Origin: Roseateles_B sp041906185 | GTDB taxonomy: Bacteria; Pseudomonadota; Gammaproteobacteria; Burkholderiales; Burkholderiaceae_C | NCBI GenBank assembly: GCA_041906185.1 | Contig: JAYRJQ010000001.1 | Span: 124,001-188,000 of the forward strand | Direction of reading: 5' to 3' | Length of the DNA stretch: 64,000 bases | Part shown: positions 1 through 8,464 of the stretch, one piece after another | Layout: every line of letters starts with the position of its first letter | Position numbering within the stretch: the stretch's first letter is position 1 | Notes under the pieces: model-generated | Seen by the model: the letters and a program-made list of their open reading frames with translations, nothing else | Database searches by the model: none | Told to the model about the DNA's origin: nothing | Position numbers and translations under genes: made by a program

Positions 1-1
1 C

Positions 2-454
2 CTGGGCTTCGATGACGAGCTGCTGTTCGAGGAGTGCATCGAGGGGCCGGAGCTGACCTGCGCCGTGCTGGGGCAGGGCGCCGACGCGGTGGTGCTGCCC
101 GTCGTCGAGATCCGCGCCGAGCGCGGCGACTACAACTTCGAGAACAAGTACGTCACCAACACGACGCAGTACTGCTTCGGCACGCTGCCGCCCGCGCTGG
201 AGGCCGAGATCCAGGAGATGGTGCTTCACGCCTACCGCCTGCTGGGCTGCCGCGGCTGGGGTCGCGCCGACCTGATGCTGCGCAAGTCCGACATGAAGCC
301 CTTCCTGCTGGAGATGAACACCAGCCCGGGCATGACCTCGCACTCCCTGGTGCCCAAGGCCGCGAAGGCCGTGGGCATCGACTACCCGCAGCTGTGCCTG
401 TGGCTGCTCGCGCAGGCTCGCATGGACCGCCAGCCGGCCGCAGGCAAGGCCTGA
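2..454 (+). CDS. ddl: D-alanine--D-alanine ligase, C-terminal part
   Basis: The gene enters from the left edge; 150 codons of the C-terminal ATP-grasp region are visible. The enzyme joins two D-alanines in the cytoplasm for peptidoglycan precursors. The visible part holds the acidic/asparagine metal-binding stretch EMNTSPGMTSHSLVPKAA near the end, which is diagnostic of Ddl. It lies directly upstream of ftsQ, the usual order in the division cluster. Its TGA stop falls inside a near-copy of the 15-nt dispersed motif (444-458). N-terminal domain and start are outside the window. Confidence 0.95.
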   Translation: MGFDDELLFEECIEGPELTCAVLGQGADAVVLPVVEIRAERGDYNFENKYVTNTTQYCFGTLPPALEAEIQEMVLHAYRLLGCRGWGRADLMLRKSDMKPFLLEMNTSPGMTSHSLVPKAAKAVGIDYPQLCLWLLAQARMDRQPAAGKA

Positions 455-458
455 CCCC
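444..458 (-). repeat. 15-nt dispersed motif, 1 mismatch
   Basis: Reads GCAAGGCCTGACCCC on the plus strand, one base from the reverse complement of GGGGTCAGGTCTTGC. It straddles the ddl stop codon. Confidence 0.6.
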
Positions 459-508
459 CGGAAGCGCCGCAGCCGCCTGCCCAACACGCCCAACACCCCC
501 GACACGCC

Positions 509-1342
509 ATGCGTTCGCCCACCCTCGACACCCCGATGCCGCCGGACATCCGCCTGATGAACGGCGTGTCGGCGCTGCTCGTGCTGGGCGTGCTGCTGGC
601 GGCCGTGGGGCTGGGCCTGCAGTGGGTGGTGCGCCAGCCGGTCTTCTCGATCCGCTCGATCACGGTCGACGGTGACGTCAACCGCAACAGCGCGGCCTCG
701 CTGCGCGCGAACGCGCTGCCACGCATGAGCGGCAGCTTCCTCAGCATGAATCTGCAGCAGACGCGCGCCGCCTTCGAGGCCGTGCCCTGGGTGCGCCACG
801 CCACCGTGCAGCGCCTGTGGCCGGCGCGGCTGCAGGTCACGCTCGAGGAGCACCAGCCGGCCGCCTACTGGGAGACCAAGCCCGAAGGGGCCGATGCCGA
901 CAGCGACGCCACAGTGGAGCGCCTGCTGGTCAACGACCACGGCGAGGTCTTCCAGGCCAATCTGGGCGACGTCGAGGACGAGGAACTGCCGCTGCTGTCG
1001 GGCCCCGAGAAGAGCTCGGCCCACATGCTGCAGCTGTGGCGCCAGCTCCAGGCGCAGACGGCGCACCTCGAGGACAGCATCAGCCGCCTCGACCTCTCCG
1101 GCCGCGGCTCCTGGCGCGCCACGCTGGAGAAGGGCACCGTCATCGAGCTGGGCCGCGGCACGGACGCCGAGGTGCTGGCCCGCTACACGCAGTACGTGAC
1201 CAGCATCACGCAGGTCAGCGCCCGCTTCCATACCGCCGTGCTCAGCGCGGACCTGCGCCATGTCGATGGCTATGCGGTCCGGCTGCGCGGCATCTCGACC
1301 TCCACGACGACGCCGGGCAAGCCCGGCGCGAAGAAGAACTAA
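509..1342 (+). CDS. ftsQ: Cell division protein FtsQ
   Basis: Bitopic inner-membrane divisome protein that links FtsL/FtsB to the septal synthase. The 277-residue product has a short cytoplasmic tail, one membrane helix at about residues 17-39, then a POTRA domain beginning near VFSIRSITVDGDVN and the FtsQ/DivIB beta domain. Length is normal for the family. An alternative ATG at 536 would remove nine residues before the helix; neither start has a strong ribosome site. It sits between ddl and ftsA with only 15 bp before ftsA, so co-transcription is likely. Confidence 0.95.
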   Translation: MRSPTLDTPMPPDIRLMNGVSALLVLGVLLAAVGLGLQWVVRQPVFSIRSITVDGDVNRNSAASLRANALPRMSGSFLSMNLQQTRAAFEAVPWVRHATVQRLWPARLQVTLEEHQPAAYWETKPEGADADSDATVERLLVNDHGEVFQANLGDVEDEELPLLSGPEKSSAHMLQLWRQLQAQTAHLEDSISRLDLSGRGSWRATLEKGTVIELGRGTDAEVLARYTQYVTSITQVSARFHTAVLSADLRHVDGYAVRLRGISTSTTTPGKPGAKKN

Positions 1343-1357
1343 AGACGAAGGACTGAC

Positions 1358-2587
1358 ATGGCCAAGGAATACAAGGATCTGGTCGTCGGCTTGGACATCG
1401 GAACCGCCAAGATCATGGCCGTCGTGGCCGAGGTCATGGGCAACGGCGAGCTGCGCATCGCGGGCCTGGGCGTGGCGCCCTCGCACGGGCTCAAGCGCGG
1501 CGTGGTCGTGAACATCGACGCCACGGTGCAGTCCATCCAGCAGGCGCTGAAAGAGGCCGAGATGATGGCGGACTGCAAGATCAGCCGCGTCTTCACCGGC
1601 ATCACGGGCAGCCACATCCGCGGCCAGAACTCCACCGGCATGGTCATCGTGCGGGACAAGGAAGTGACGCCGGTGGACGTGGCCCGCGTGGTCGAGACCG
1701 CCAAGGCCATCAACATCCCGAACGACCAGCGCCTGCTGCTGGTCGAGCCGCAGGAGTTCGTGATCGACGGCCACGAGGTCAAGGAGCCGATCGGCATGAG
1801 CGGCGGGCGCCTGGAGGTCAAGGTCCACATCGTGACCGGCGCCCAGAGTGCCGCCGAGAACATCGTCAAGTGCGTGCGCCGCTGCGGCCTGGAAGTCGAC
1901 CAGCTGGTGCTCAACCCGAGCGCCTCCAGCCTGGCCGCGCTGACCTCCGACGAGCGGGATCTGGGGGTGGCGCTGGTGGATATCGGCGCCGGCACGACCG
2001 ACGTCGCCATCTTCACCGGCGGCTCGATCCGCCATACCGCCGTGATTCCCATCGCCGGGGATTTGATCACCAGCGATATTGCGATGGCCCTGCGCACGCC
2101 GACCAAGGATGCCGAGGAAATCAAGGTCGAGCACGGCGTTGCCAAGCAATTGCTGGCCGACCCGTCGGATCAGGTCGAGGTGCCCGGATTGGGGGATCGC
2201 GCCCCCCGGATGCTTTCAAAACAAGCACTTGCGGGCGTTATTGAACCTCGAGTCGAGGAAATCTTCTCGCTGGTGCAGCAGGTCATCCGGGAATCCGGGT
2301 ATGAGGAACTGCTGTCCTCCGGGATTGTGTTGACGGGCGGCTCGGCGGTCATGCCGGGTATGGTCGAACTGGCCGAGGACATTTTCCTCAAACCCGTTCG
2401 CCGGGGAAATCCGACCTATAGCGGCGCCCTGTTCGACATGGTGGCCAACCCGCGCTCCGCCACGGTGATGGGGCTGCTGGAGGACGCCCGCCTGTCCCGC
2501 ACCCGCGGTTTGAAGGCGGCACAGCAGGCGGGCTCGGTGAAAACCCTGTTCGGCCGGGCCAAGGATTGGTTTCTGGGGAATTTCTGA
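1358..2587 (+). CDS. ftsA: Cell division protein FtsA
   Basis: Actin-like ATPase that tethers FtsZ polymers to the membrane. The 409-residue protein shows the phosphate-1 loop DIGTAKIMAVVAE (about 11-23), phosphate-2 VDIGAGTTDVAIF (about 207-219), the adenosine motif LTGGSAVMPG (about 325) and a C-terminal amphipathic helix ending KDWFLGNF for membrane binding. AAGGA precedes the ATG by five bases and fixes the start. From about 2040 onward the codon use changes: many A/T third positions (TTG, CAA, CTT, TCA, ATT), unlike the first half and the neighbours. That stretch could carry ftsZ promoters. Confidence 0.97.
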   Translation: MAKEYKDLVVGLDIGTAKIMAVVAEVMGNGELRIAGLGVAPSHGLKRGVVVNIDATVQSIQQALKEAEMMADCKISRVFTGITGSHIRGQNSTGMVIVRDKEVTPVDVARVVETAKAINIPNDQRLLLVEPQEFVIDGHEVKEPIGMSGGRLEVKVHIVTGAQSAAENIVKCVRRCGLEVDQLVLNPSASSLAALTSDERDLGVALVDIGAGTTDVAIFTGGSIRHTAVIPIAGDLITSDIAMALRTPTKDAEEIKVEHGVAKQLLADPSDQVEVPGLGDRAPRMLSKQALAGVIEPRVEEIFSLVQQVIRESGYEELLSSGIVLTGGSAVMPGMVELAEDIFLKPVRRGNPTYSGALFDMVANPRSATVMGLLEDARLSRTRGLKAAQQAGSVKTLFGRAKDWFLGNF

Positions 2588-2716
2588 GGAGGCTCGGTCG
2601 ACCCACGGGTAAGGGGTATGGCCGGGTTTGAAGCGGACCGATGAGGACGCGTTGGTGAATATGGGACCGGGATGAGCCCGCAGGGGCACCGGGAATGTGG
2701 TGTAAAGGGATACAAA

Positions 2717-2772
2717 CCCCCAAAAAACAAGGGGGAGACCCATAAAAAAGGGTAGATCCCTCTCGTTTTTTT
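2717..2772 (+). promoter_or_regulatory. Possible attenuator in ftsZ leader
   Basis: The 222-bp ftsA-ftsZ gap is AT-rich for this genome. CCCCC (2717-2721) can pair with GGGGG (2731-2735). Alternatively GGGA and CCC (2733-2741) can pair with GGG and TCCC (2750-2760), forming an imperfect hairpin directly followed by a seven-T run (2766-2772). The two pairings share bases 2733-2735 and exclude each other, as in transcription attenuators. The hairpin is weak, so this is a suggestion only. Confidence 0.3.
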
Positions 2773-2809
2773 CTGCTGGCAACTGCACAATTGCTGAAGG
2801 AGGTATGTT

Positions 2810-4042
2810 ATGGCGATCGAGATGATCGAAGAGTTTGATCAGGGCACCCAAATCAAGGTGATTGGTGTCGGTGGCGGCGGCGGCAACGCGGTCGATCACA
2901 TGATTGATCAGGGCGTGCAGGGCGTGGAATTCATCTGCGCCAATACCGATGCACAGGCACTGAACCGTTCCAAGGCCGACCAGCTGCTGCAGCTGGGCAC
3001 CACGGGTCTGGGCGCAGGCGCCAAGCCCGAGGCCGGCAAGGCCGCCGCGGAGGAGGCCGAGGCCCGCATCCGCGAAGCCATCACGGGCGCCAACATGCTC
3101 TTCATCACCGCCGGCATGGGCGGTGGTACCGGCACCGGCGCGGCCCCCGTGATCGCCCGCGTGGCCAAGGAAATGGGCATCCTGACCGTCGGCGTCGTGA
3201 CCAAGCCCTTTGAGTTCGAAGGCTCGCGTCGCATCAAGGCGGCGGACAGCGGCCTGGCCGAGCTCGAAGCCAACGTCGACTCGCTGATCGTCGTGCTGAA
3301 CGAGAAGCTGCTGGACGTGCTGGGCGAGGACGTCACCCAGGACCAGGCCTTCGCGCACGCCAATGACGTGCTGAAGAACGCCGTGGGCGGCATCTCGGAC
3401 ATCATCCACATCCCGGGTCTCGTGAACGTCGACTTCGAAGACGTCAAGACCGTGATGAGCGAGCCGGGCAAGGCCATGATGGGCACCGCCCAGGCCACCG
3501 GTCCGGACCGCGCCTCCAAGGCGGCCGAGGCGGCCGTGGCCTGCCCGCTGCTGGAAGGCATCGACCTCTCCGGTGCGCGCGGCGTGCTGGTGCTGATCGC
3601 CGCGGGCAAGAGCAACTTCAAGCTCAGCGAGTCCCGCAACGCGATGAACACCATCAAGCGCTACGCCGCGGAAGATGCGCACATCATCTACGGCACGGCC
3701 TATGACGAAAGCCTGGGCGACGCCATGCGCGTCACGGTGATCGCCACCGGCCTGTCGCGCCGCGCCGCCGTGCAGCAGCCGCTGCAGGTCGTGCAGCAGC
3801 AGACGCAGCTGCGCACCGGCACCGACAACATGCCCGTGCTGACCAACCCCGTGATGATGGGCAACCCCGCCATGGGCGCCCCGGTGCCCACCGCGCAATC
3901 GGTGGCCCAGGACTTCGGTGGCATGAGCGTGCCGAGCGTGTGGCGTCATGGCCGCACGGCCGCCGCCAAGGTCGAGGCCCTGTCGTCCAACGGCATGGAC
4001 GAGATCGAGATCCCGGCCTTCCTGCGCAAGCAGGCGGACTGA
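2810..4042 (+). CDS. ftsZ: Cell division GTPase FtsZ
   Basis: Tubulin-like GTPase that forms the Z ring. The 410-residue protein has the nucleotide-binding GGGGGNAVDHM stretch (about 23-33), the tubulin signature GGGTGTGAAP (about 104-113), the T7 synergy loop NVDFEDVKTVM (about 206) and the conserved C-terminal peptide DEIEIPAFLRKQ (about 397-408) that binds FtsA and ZipA. A strong AAGGAGGT (2797-2804) lies just upstream of the ATG. A good intrinsic terminator follows at 4111, so the division operon ends here. Confidence 0.98.
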   Translation: MAIEMIEEFDQGTQIKVIGVGGGGGNAVDHMIDQGVQGVEFICANTDAQALNRSKADQLLQLGTTGLGAGAKPEAGKAAAEEAEARIREAITGANMLFITAGMGGGTGTGAAPVIARVAKEMGILTVGVVTKPFEFEGSRRIKAADSGLAELEANVDSLIVVLNEKLLDVLGEDVTQDQAFAHANDVLKNAVGGISDIIHIPGLVNVDFEDVKTVMSEPGKAMMGTAQATGPDRASKAAEAAVACPLLEGIDLSGARGVLVLIAAGKSNFKLSESRNAMNTIKRYAAEDAHIIYGTAYDESLGDAMRVTVIATGLSRRAAVQQPLQVVQQQTQLRTGTDNMPVLTNPVMMGNPAMGAPVPTAQSVAQDFGGMSVPSVWRHGRTAAAKVEALSSNGMDEIEIPAFLRKQAD

Positions 4043-4110
4043 TCTCCCGCGGGCCCGCGTGGCCCGTTGCCCCCGGCGTCCTGTGCCTGCCGGCGGGCCT
4101 CGCTGACTTC

Positions 4111-4159
4111 ACCCGTCGCGCCTTACCTCCTTCAGGCGCGGACGGGTGTTTTTGTTTGT
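4111..4159 (+). terminator. Intrinsic terminator after ftsZ
   Basis: ACCCGTCGCGCC (4111-4122) pairs with GGCGCGGACGGGT (4135-4147) apart from one bulged base, followed by GTTTTTGTTTGT. It separates the division operon from the histidine kinase and argues against any kinase start upstream of 4160. Confidence 0.85.
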
Positions 4160-4295
4160 AAGCGTCAGTCCCGTCACTTCGCATTTGCGCGACGCTCCCC
4201 CGTGCATGCGCGGGAACGCCACCTTGGCATGGGCGGGCGTGAGGCGCAGACTGACGCCGCTTCGCGGCAGGCCTGCCGCCACAGATCAAGAACAC

Positions 4296-6461
4296 ATGGC
4301 AGTTGTTGGGCGGTACCGTTTGCTGGATGTCCTGCGCGGCGCGCGGCGCACGGGCCTGTGGCCGTGGCTGCTGGCCGTGCTGCTCGGTGCCGCGTGCGCG
4401 GCCGCCGTCGCGCAGGTGCCGCCCCGCCTGCATCCCGAGCTGCCGGCCATCCGGGCGGGCGAGCAGGCCGTGAGTGCCGAGCTCGCCGTCACGGCGCTGA
4501 CCCGCGAGGAGCTCCATGCCTGGTGGGCGGCCCTGCGCCGCATCGACGGCAGCAATGCGGCGGTGCCGGCGGTGCTGCTCCCGCCGGAAGACCCCAAGGC
4601 CTGGCGGCCGGTGAGCCTGCCCGACGTGCGCCAGCGCGCCATCGGCACCGATTTTTCCGGCCCTGCCGACTACCAGATGCGCTGGTACCGCTTCCGCTAC
4701 CGCGCGCCGGATGACCGCTGGCCCACGAGCGTGGCGCTCTACAGCCCACGCGTGGTGGGCCTGCCGACGGCCGTGCTGGTCCGCACGGAGGAGGGCTGGC
4801 GGCCCATCTACGACAACCAGGCCGGTGGCCGCGAGCAGTGGGTGCGGCCGCTGTGGGCGCTGATTCCCGGGGCGCTGTCGGCCCTGCACGACGGGCAGGA
4901 CATGGAGATCGTCCTGGCCGTGCCCGTGCACCGCAAGGGCTTCCACACGGTCACGACCGTCTGGCTGGGCGCGCGCGAGGACCTCGAGTCGATGTACGAG
5001 CGCCGCTGGGCGGTGCAGATCGGCGTGCCGCAGGCCACGGGCTTGACGCTGGTGGTGCTGGCGCTGTTCTCCGTCACGCTGTGGTGGCGTCGCCGCCAGG
5101 AGCCCGCCTACCTGCTCTTCGCGCTCGCGAGCCTCGGCTGGCTGGTCCGGAACCTGCACTACCACATCGACATGCCGCGCAGCTTCGCCGCCCTGGACTG
5201 GTTCTGGTGGATGACGCATGCCTCCATGTCCTGGGTGATGCTGCTCACCTTCCTCTTCGCGCTGCGCATCGTGCCGGTGCGCTACCGGCGCCTGGAGCGC
5301 TGCGGCGTCGCCTTCGTCGTGGTGACGGGCCTGCTGACGCTGCCGACGTGGGCGCGCTACTACGACACCGTCGTGGCCCAGCACCTGGCCAACGGCATCG
5401 TGGGCGTCCTGGGCACGGGCTTCATGCTCAAGGTGGCCCGCGACGCGCGCAGCCGGGAGCTGTGGGCCATCGTCATCGCGCTCGTGATCGGCCTCGTGCT
5501 GGGCGTGCATGACCTCGGCCTGCTGGCCGGCTGGGGCTGGCCGGAGCACATCTACCTGATGCCCTTCAGCACGCTCATCATCGTCGCGAGCTTCCTGTAC
5601 GCGGTGCGCAACCGCTACCTCGGCGCGCTGAACCAGGTCGAGCAGTCCAACGAGGTGCTGGCCGTCCGCCTGGCCGAGCGCAGCGAGCAGCTCTCGGCCC
5701 AGCACGAGCGCCTGCGCGAGGCCGAGCGCCAGCAGGCGCTGCTGCTGGAGCGCCAGCGCCTCATGCAGGACATGCACGACGGGCTGGGCTCCTCACTGCT
5801 GTCGGCCATGGTGGCCGTCGAGCAGGGGCGCATGGCGCAGTCGACCGTGGTGGAGGTGCTGCGCGAGTGCGTGGACGACCTGCGCCTGGTGATCGACTCG
5901 CTCGAGCCCGTCGGCCACGACCTCGTCTCGCTGCTGGCCACCATGCGCTACCGCCTGGCCAAGCGTCTGCAGGGCTCGGGCCTCGTGATGGAGTGGGACG
6001 TGCAGGATCTCCCGCCGCTGACCTGGCTGGAGCCGCCGGACGCGCTGCACGTGCTGCGCCTGCTGCAGGAGGCGCTCAACAACGTGCTCAAGCATGCCGA
6101 GGCCCAGCGCGTGCGCATCGCCACGCGGGACCTGGGCGACCGCATCGAGATCCGCGTCGAGGACGACGGGCAGGGCTTCGACATGGCCACCGCGCGCAAG
6201 GGCCGCGGCCTGCGCAACCAGGTCAAGCGCGCCCAGCGTCTGGGCGGCACCCTGCACGTGGAGAGCGCGCCGCGCATGGGCACGCGCCTGAGCCTGCGGC
6301 TGCCGGTGCAGAAGTGGGAGACGGCGGCAGCCGGCGAGGCCGGGCAGGCCCCGAGCGCGACGCCCGCCGGCCCGAAAGCAACGGCCTTGGGGGAGGATTC
6401 CTCGCTGCCGGCCGATACGGGGCCCGCCACGGTGGCCCCGGGCGGGCAGGGAATCGCCTGA
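4296..6461 (+). CDS. 7TM sensor histidine kinase (NarX/DegS-like core)
   Basis: A 721-residue membrane kinase. It has an N-terminal signal anchor (about 17-37), a periplasmic domain, roughly seven membrane helices (about 242-438) in the 7TMR-DISM style, and a coiled coil (about 444-490). The HisKA_3-type phosphoacceptor is His494 in MHDGLGSSLL, the N box is LLQEALNNVLKHAE (about 592-605) and the G box VEDDGQGFD. An in-frame ATG at 4146 lies inside the ftsZ terminator, so I chose the ATG at 4296. No response regulator is nearby, so its partner is unknown. It stops 17 bp before lpxC and probably shares a transcript with it. Confidence 0.9.
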   Translation: MAVVGRYRLLDVLRGARRTGLWPWLLAVLLGAACAAAVAQVPPRLHPELPAIRAGEQAVSAELAVTALTREELHAWWAALRRIDGSNAAVPAVLLPPEDPKAWRPVSLPDVRQRAIGTDFSGPADYQMRWYRFRYRAPDDRWPTSVALYSPRVVGLPTAVLVRTEEGWRPIYDNQAGGREQWVRPLWALIPGALSALHDGQDMEIVLAVPVHRKGFHTVTTVWLGAREDLESMYERRWAVQIGVPQATGLTLVVLALFSVTLWWRRRQEPAYLLFALASLGWLVRNLHYHIDMPRSFAALDWFWWMTHASMSWVMLLTFLFALRIVPVRYRRLERCGVAFVVVTGLLTLPTWARYYDTVVAQHLANGIVGVLGTGFMLKVARDARSRELWAIVIALVIGLVLGVHDLGLLAGWGWPEHIYLMPFSTLIIVASFLYAVRNRYLGALNQVEQSNEVLAVRLAERSEQLSAQHERLREAERQQALLLERQRLMQDMHDGLGSSLLSAMVAVEQGRMAQSTVVEVLRECVDDLRLVIDSLEPVGHDLVSLLATMRYRLAKRLQGSGLVMEWDVQDLPPLTWLEPPDALHVLRLLQEALNNVLKHAEAQRVRIATRDLGDRIEIRVEDDGQGFDMATARKGRGLRNQVKRAQRLGGTLHVESAPRMGTRLSLRLPVQKWETAAAGEAGQAPSATPAGPKATALGEDSSLPADTGPATVAPGGQGIA

Positions 6462-6478
6462 TCGCCGACAATCGGGGG

Positions 6479-7414
6479 ATGCTCAAGCAAAGAACCCTGA
6501 AGTCGCTGACCCGCGCCGTCGGCGTGGGCATCCACAGCGGCCAGAAGGTCGAGATGACCCTGCGGCCCGCCGCGCCGGACACCGGCATCGTCTTCCGCCG
6601 CATCGACCTGAACACGCCGGTGGACATCCCCGTGCGTGCCAGCACCGTCTGCGACACCCGCATGGCCACGACCGTCAGCCCCGGCGGCGACCCGGGTGCG
6701 CCGCGCGTGCAGACCATCGAGCACCTGCTTTCCGCCTGTGCCGGCCTCGGCCTGGACAACCTCTACGTCGACATCAACGCCGACGAGGTGCCCATCCTCG
6801 ACGGCTCGGCCGCCAGCTACGTCTTCCTGCTGCAGAGCGCCGGCATCCAGCTCCAGGACGCGCCCAAGCGCTTCCTGCGCGTGAAGAAGACGGTCGAGGT
6901 GCGCCAGGGCGAGGGCAAGCGCCTCATGTGGGCGCGCCTCGAGCCCTTCCACGGCTACACCTTGTCCTTCCAGATCGAGTTCGACAACCCCGCCGTCGCC
7001 GCCACGGGCCAGCAGTTCACCTTCGACATGGGCTCCGGCCTGTACAAGAAGGAGATCGCCCGAGCCCGCACCTTCGGCATGACCAAGGACATCGAGCTGA
7101 TGCGCTCGCGCGGCCTGACGCTCGGCGGCGCCATGGACAACGCCATCGTCGTGGACGACTACCGCGTGCTCAATGCCGACGGCCTGCGCTACGACGACGA
7201 GTTCGTGAAGCACAAGATCCTCGACGCCATCGGCGACATGCACGTCGCCGGCCACCCGATGCTAGGCGCCTACACCTCCTTCAAGGGCGGCCACGCGCTG
7301 AACAACCAGCTGCTGCGCGCCCTGCTGGCCGACGAGGCCAACTACGAGATCGTGAGCTTCGAGGACGAGCGCGAGGCGCCGCAGGGCTTCGCGGTGCTGG
7401 CGCCGGCGTGGTGA
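6479..7414 (+). CDS. lpxC: UDP-3-O-acyl-N-acetylglucosamine deacetylase LpxC
   Basis: Zinc deacetylase catalysing the committed step of lipid A synthesis in the cytoplasm. The 311-residue protein has GIHSGQKV near the start, the zinc ligand His82 in EHLLSACAGLG, His245 and Asp249 in HKILDAIGD, and the catalytic GGHALNN segment. The length matches the family. The start is the ATG just after a GACAAT element; there is little room for a leader if transcription starts there. In relatives it follows ftsZ closely; here a kinase gene lies between. Confidence 0.97.
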   Translation: MLKQRTLKSLTRAVGVGIHSGQKVEMTLRPAAPDTGIVFRRIDLNTPVDIPVRASTVCDTRMATTVSPGGDPGAPRVQTIEHLLSACAGLGLDNLYVDINADEVPILDGSAASYVFLLQSAGIQLQDAPKRFLRVKKTVEVRQGEGKRLMWARLEPFHGYTLSFQIEFDNPAVAATGQQFTFDMGSGLYKKEIARARTFGMTKDIELMRSRGLTLGGAMDNAIVVDDYRVLNADGLRYDDEFVKHKILDAIGDMHVAGHPMLGAYTSFKGGHALNNQLLRALLADEANYEIVSFEDEREAPQGFAVLAPAW

Positions 7415-7425
7415 GTGGCGACGAG

Positions 7426-7440
7426 GCAAGACCCGGCCCC
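7426..7440 (-). repeat. 15-nt dispersed motif, 2 mismatches
   Basis: GCAAGACCCGGCCCC, eleven bases after the lpxC stop. It is one of the weaker copies. Confidence 0.35.
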
Positions 7441-7502
7441 GTGCAATGAGCATCAGCGGCGCCCAACTGACCAGGCTCGGGTAGCGCCTGCGTTCGGCGC
7501 CC

Positions 7503-8207
7503 TTGTGCGAGGCGGACCTGCGGCTGCTCGATGAATACCGACGGTCCTTCGGGCCTGCCAGCGAGCAGCTGCTCGCCGTGTTGCGTGAAGCGCTCGATGT
7601 GCCGGTGACGGTGCGCGGCGCGAAGTCGACGCAGGCGATCGTGGAGAAGCTGCGCAGGCAGTCGTGCCGGCTGGGACAGATTCAGGATATTGCGGGGTGC
7701 AGGCTGGTGGTGCCGTCGGTGAGAGTGCAGGATGGCGTCGTCGTCACGCTCCTGGAGCGGCTGCCTGGCGCTGTGCTGCACGACCGACGGGAGTCTCCCA
7801 GTCATGGCTATCGGGCGGTGCATGTGGTCGCCCGGATGCATGAGCGCTGCGTGGAGATCCAGGTGCGCACCGAACTGCAGCATCAGTGGGCCAGCCTGTC
7901 TGAATTGCTGGCGGACATTTACGGCATCGAGGTCAAGTATGGCGGGGGGCCAACAGACGTGCAGTCCCTGCTGGGCACGGTATCCCGATCGATTGCCGAT
8001 GTAGAGTTTCGGGAGCACCAGTTTGCAGACCTGCTTCAGCCGATTGCCGCGGGCCTGGGCAAGTCGACAGACCTGACCCTGCAGGCCTCTTCAGGAATGA
8101 CTGAAGAGCTCACCCAGCTTGAGTCTCAGCTGAACGACATGAAGCGCATACTGCGTGAGGCTCTGCAGGAAATTGCCGCCTTGCACCATGCTTTGAAGAA
8201 ACCATGA
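7503..8207 (+). CDS. RelA/SpoT-domain nucleotidyltransferase, N-terminus interrupted
   Basis: A (p)ppGpp-synthetase-type catalytic domain without hydrolase or regulatory domains. Counting from the TTG at 7503: RGAKS (38-42), Asp62 in QDIAGCRLVV, HGYRAVHVV (101-109) and EIQVRTELQHQWA (118-130). These are the expected substrate, metal and catalytic motifs, followed by a coiled-coil tail (about 200-226). A better start, ATG 7446, opens the same frame and encodes MSISGAQLTRLG. It then hits TAG at 7482, after which RLRSALVCEADLRLLDEYRRS continues as expected for the family. The gene is therefore either an amber mutant, restarted at TTG, or a sequencing error. GC and codon bias are lower than in the neighbours. 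Confidence 0.75.
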   Translation: MCEADLRLLDEYRRSFGPASEQLLAVLREALDVPVTVRGAKSTQAIVEKLRRQSCRLGQIQDIAGCRLVVPSVRVQDGVVVTLLERLPGAVLHDRRESPSHGYRAVHVVARMHERCVEIQVRTELQHQWASLSELLADIYGIEVKYGGGPTDVQSLLGTVSRSIADVEFREHQFADLLQPIAAGLGKSTDLTLQASSGMTEELTQLESQLNDMKRILREALQEIAALHHALKKP

Positions 8208-8464
8208 TCTTCCTCGTCCACTACGACCGCCGCAAAGCGACCCTCGTCGACTTCCTCACCTACGCCGATGAGCAACGGCAGGAGGCCGAGCGCGTGCGCC
8301 TCGACCGCGAGCTGGCGCAGCTGCGCGAGCCGGGCGAGTTCGAGATCATCCTGCTGGAAGCCGACAGCGAGCAGGCTGTGCGCCACACCCACCGGCGCTA
8401 TTTCGAGACGCTCGAGGAGCTGCTGCGCCCTCTGCCCGAAAACGCGGAGCTTGTGCACCCATGA
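8204..8464 (+). CDS. Conserved small protein coupled to RelA/SpoT gene
   Basis: An 86-residue soluble protein with no signal peptide. It starts MIFLVHYDRRKATLVDFL and has an Arg/Glu-rich helical middle (about 20-45). Its ATG overlaps the upstream TGA (ATGA), so translation is probably coupled. I do not recognise a characterised family. Its size and coupling would fit a regulator or antitoxin of the upstream enzyme, but toxic small alarmone synthetases usually have different partners, so this is only a possibility. Confidence 0.75.
   Translation: MIFLVHYDRRKATLVDFLTYADEQRQEAERVRLDRELAQLREPGEFEIILLEADSEQAVRHTHRRYFETLEELLRPLPENAELVHP

Noticed and set aside
4146..4295. Upstream ATG as kinase start
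   Set aside because: It lies inside the ftsZ terminator hairpin; the extension has no conserved sequence.
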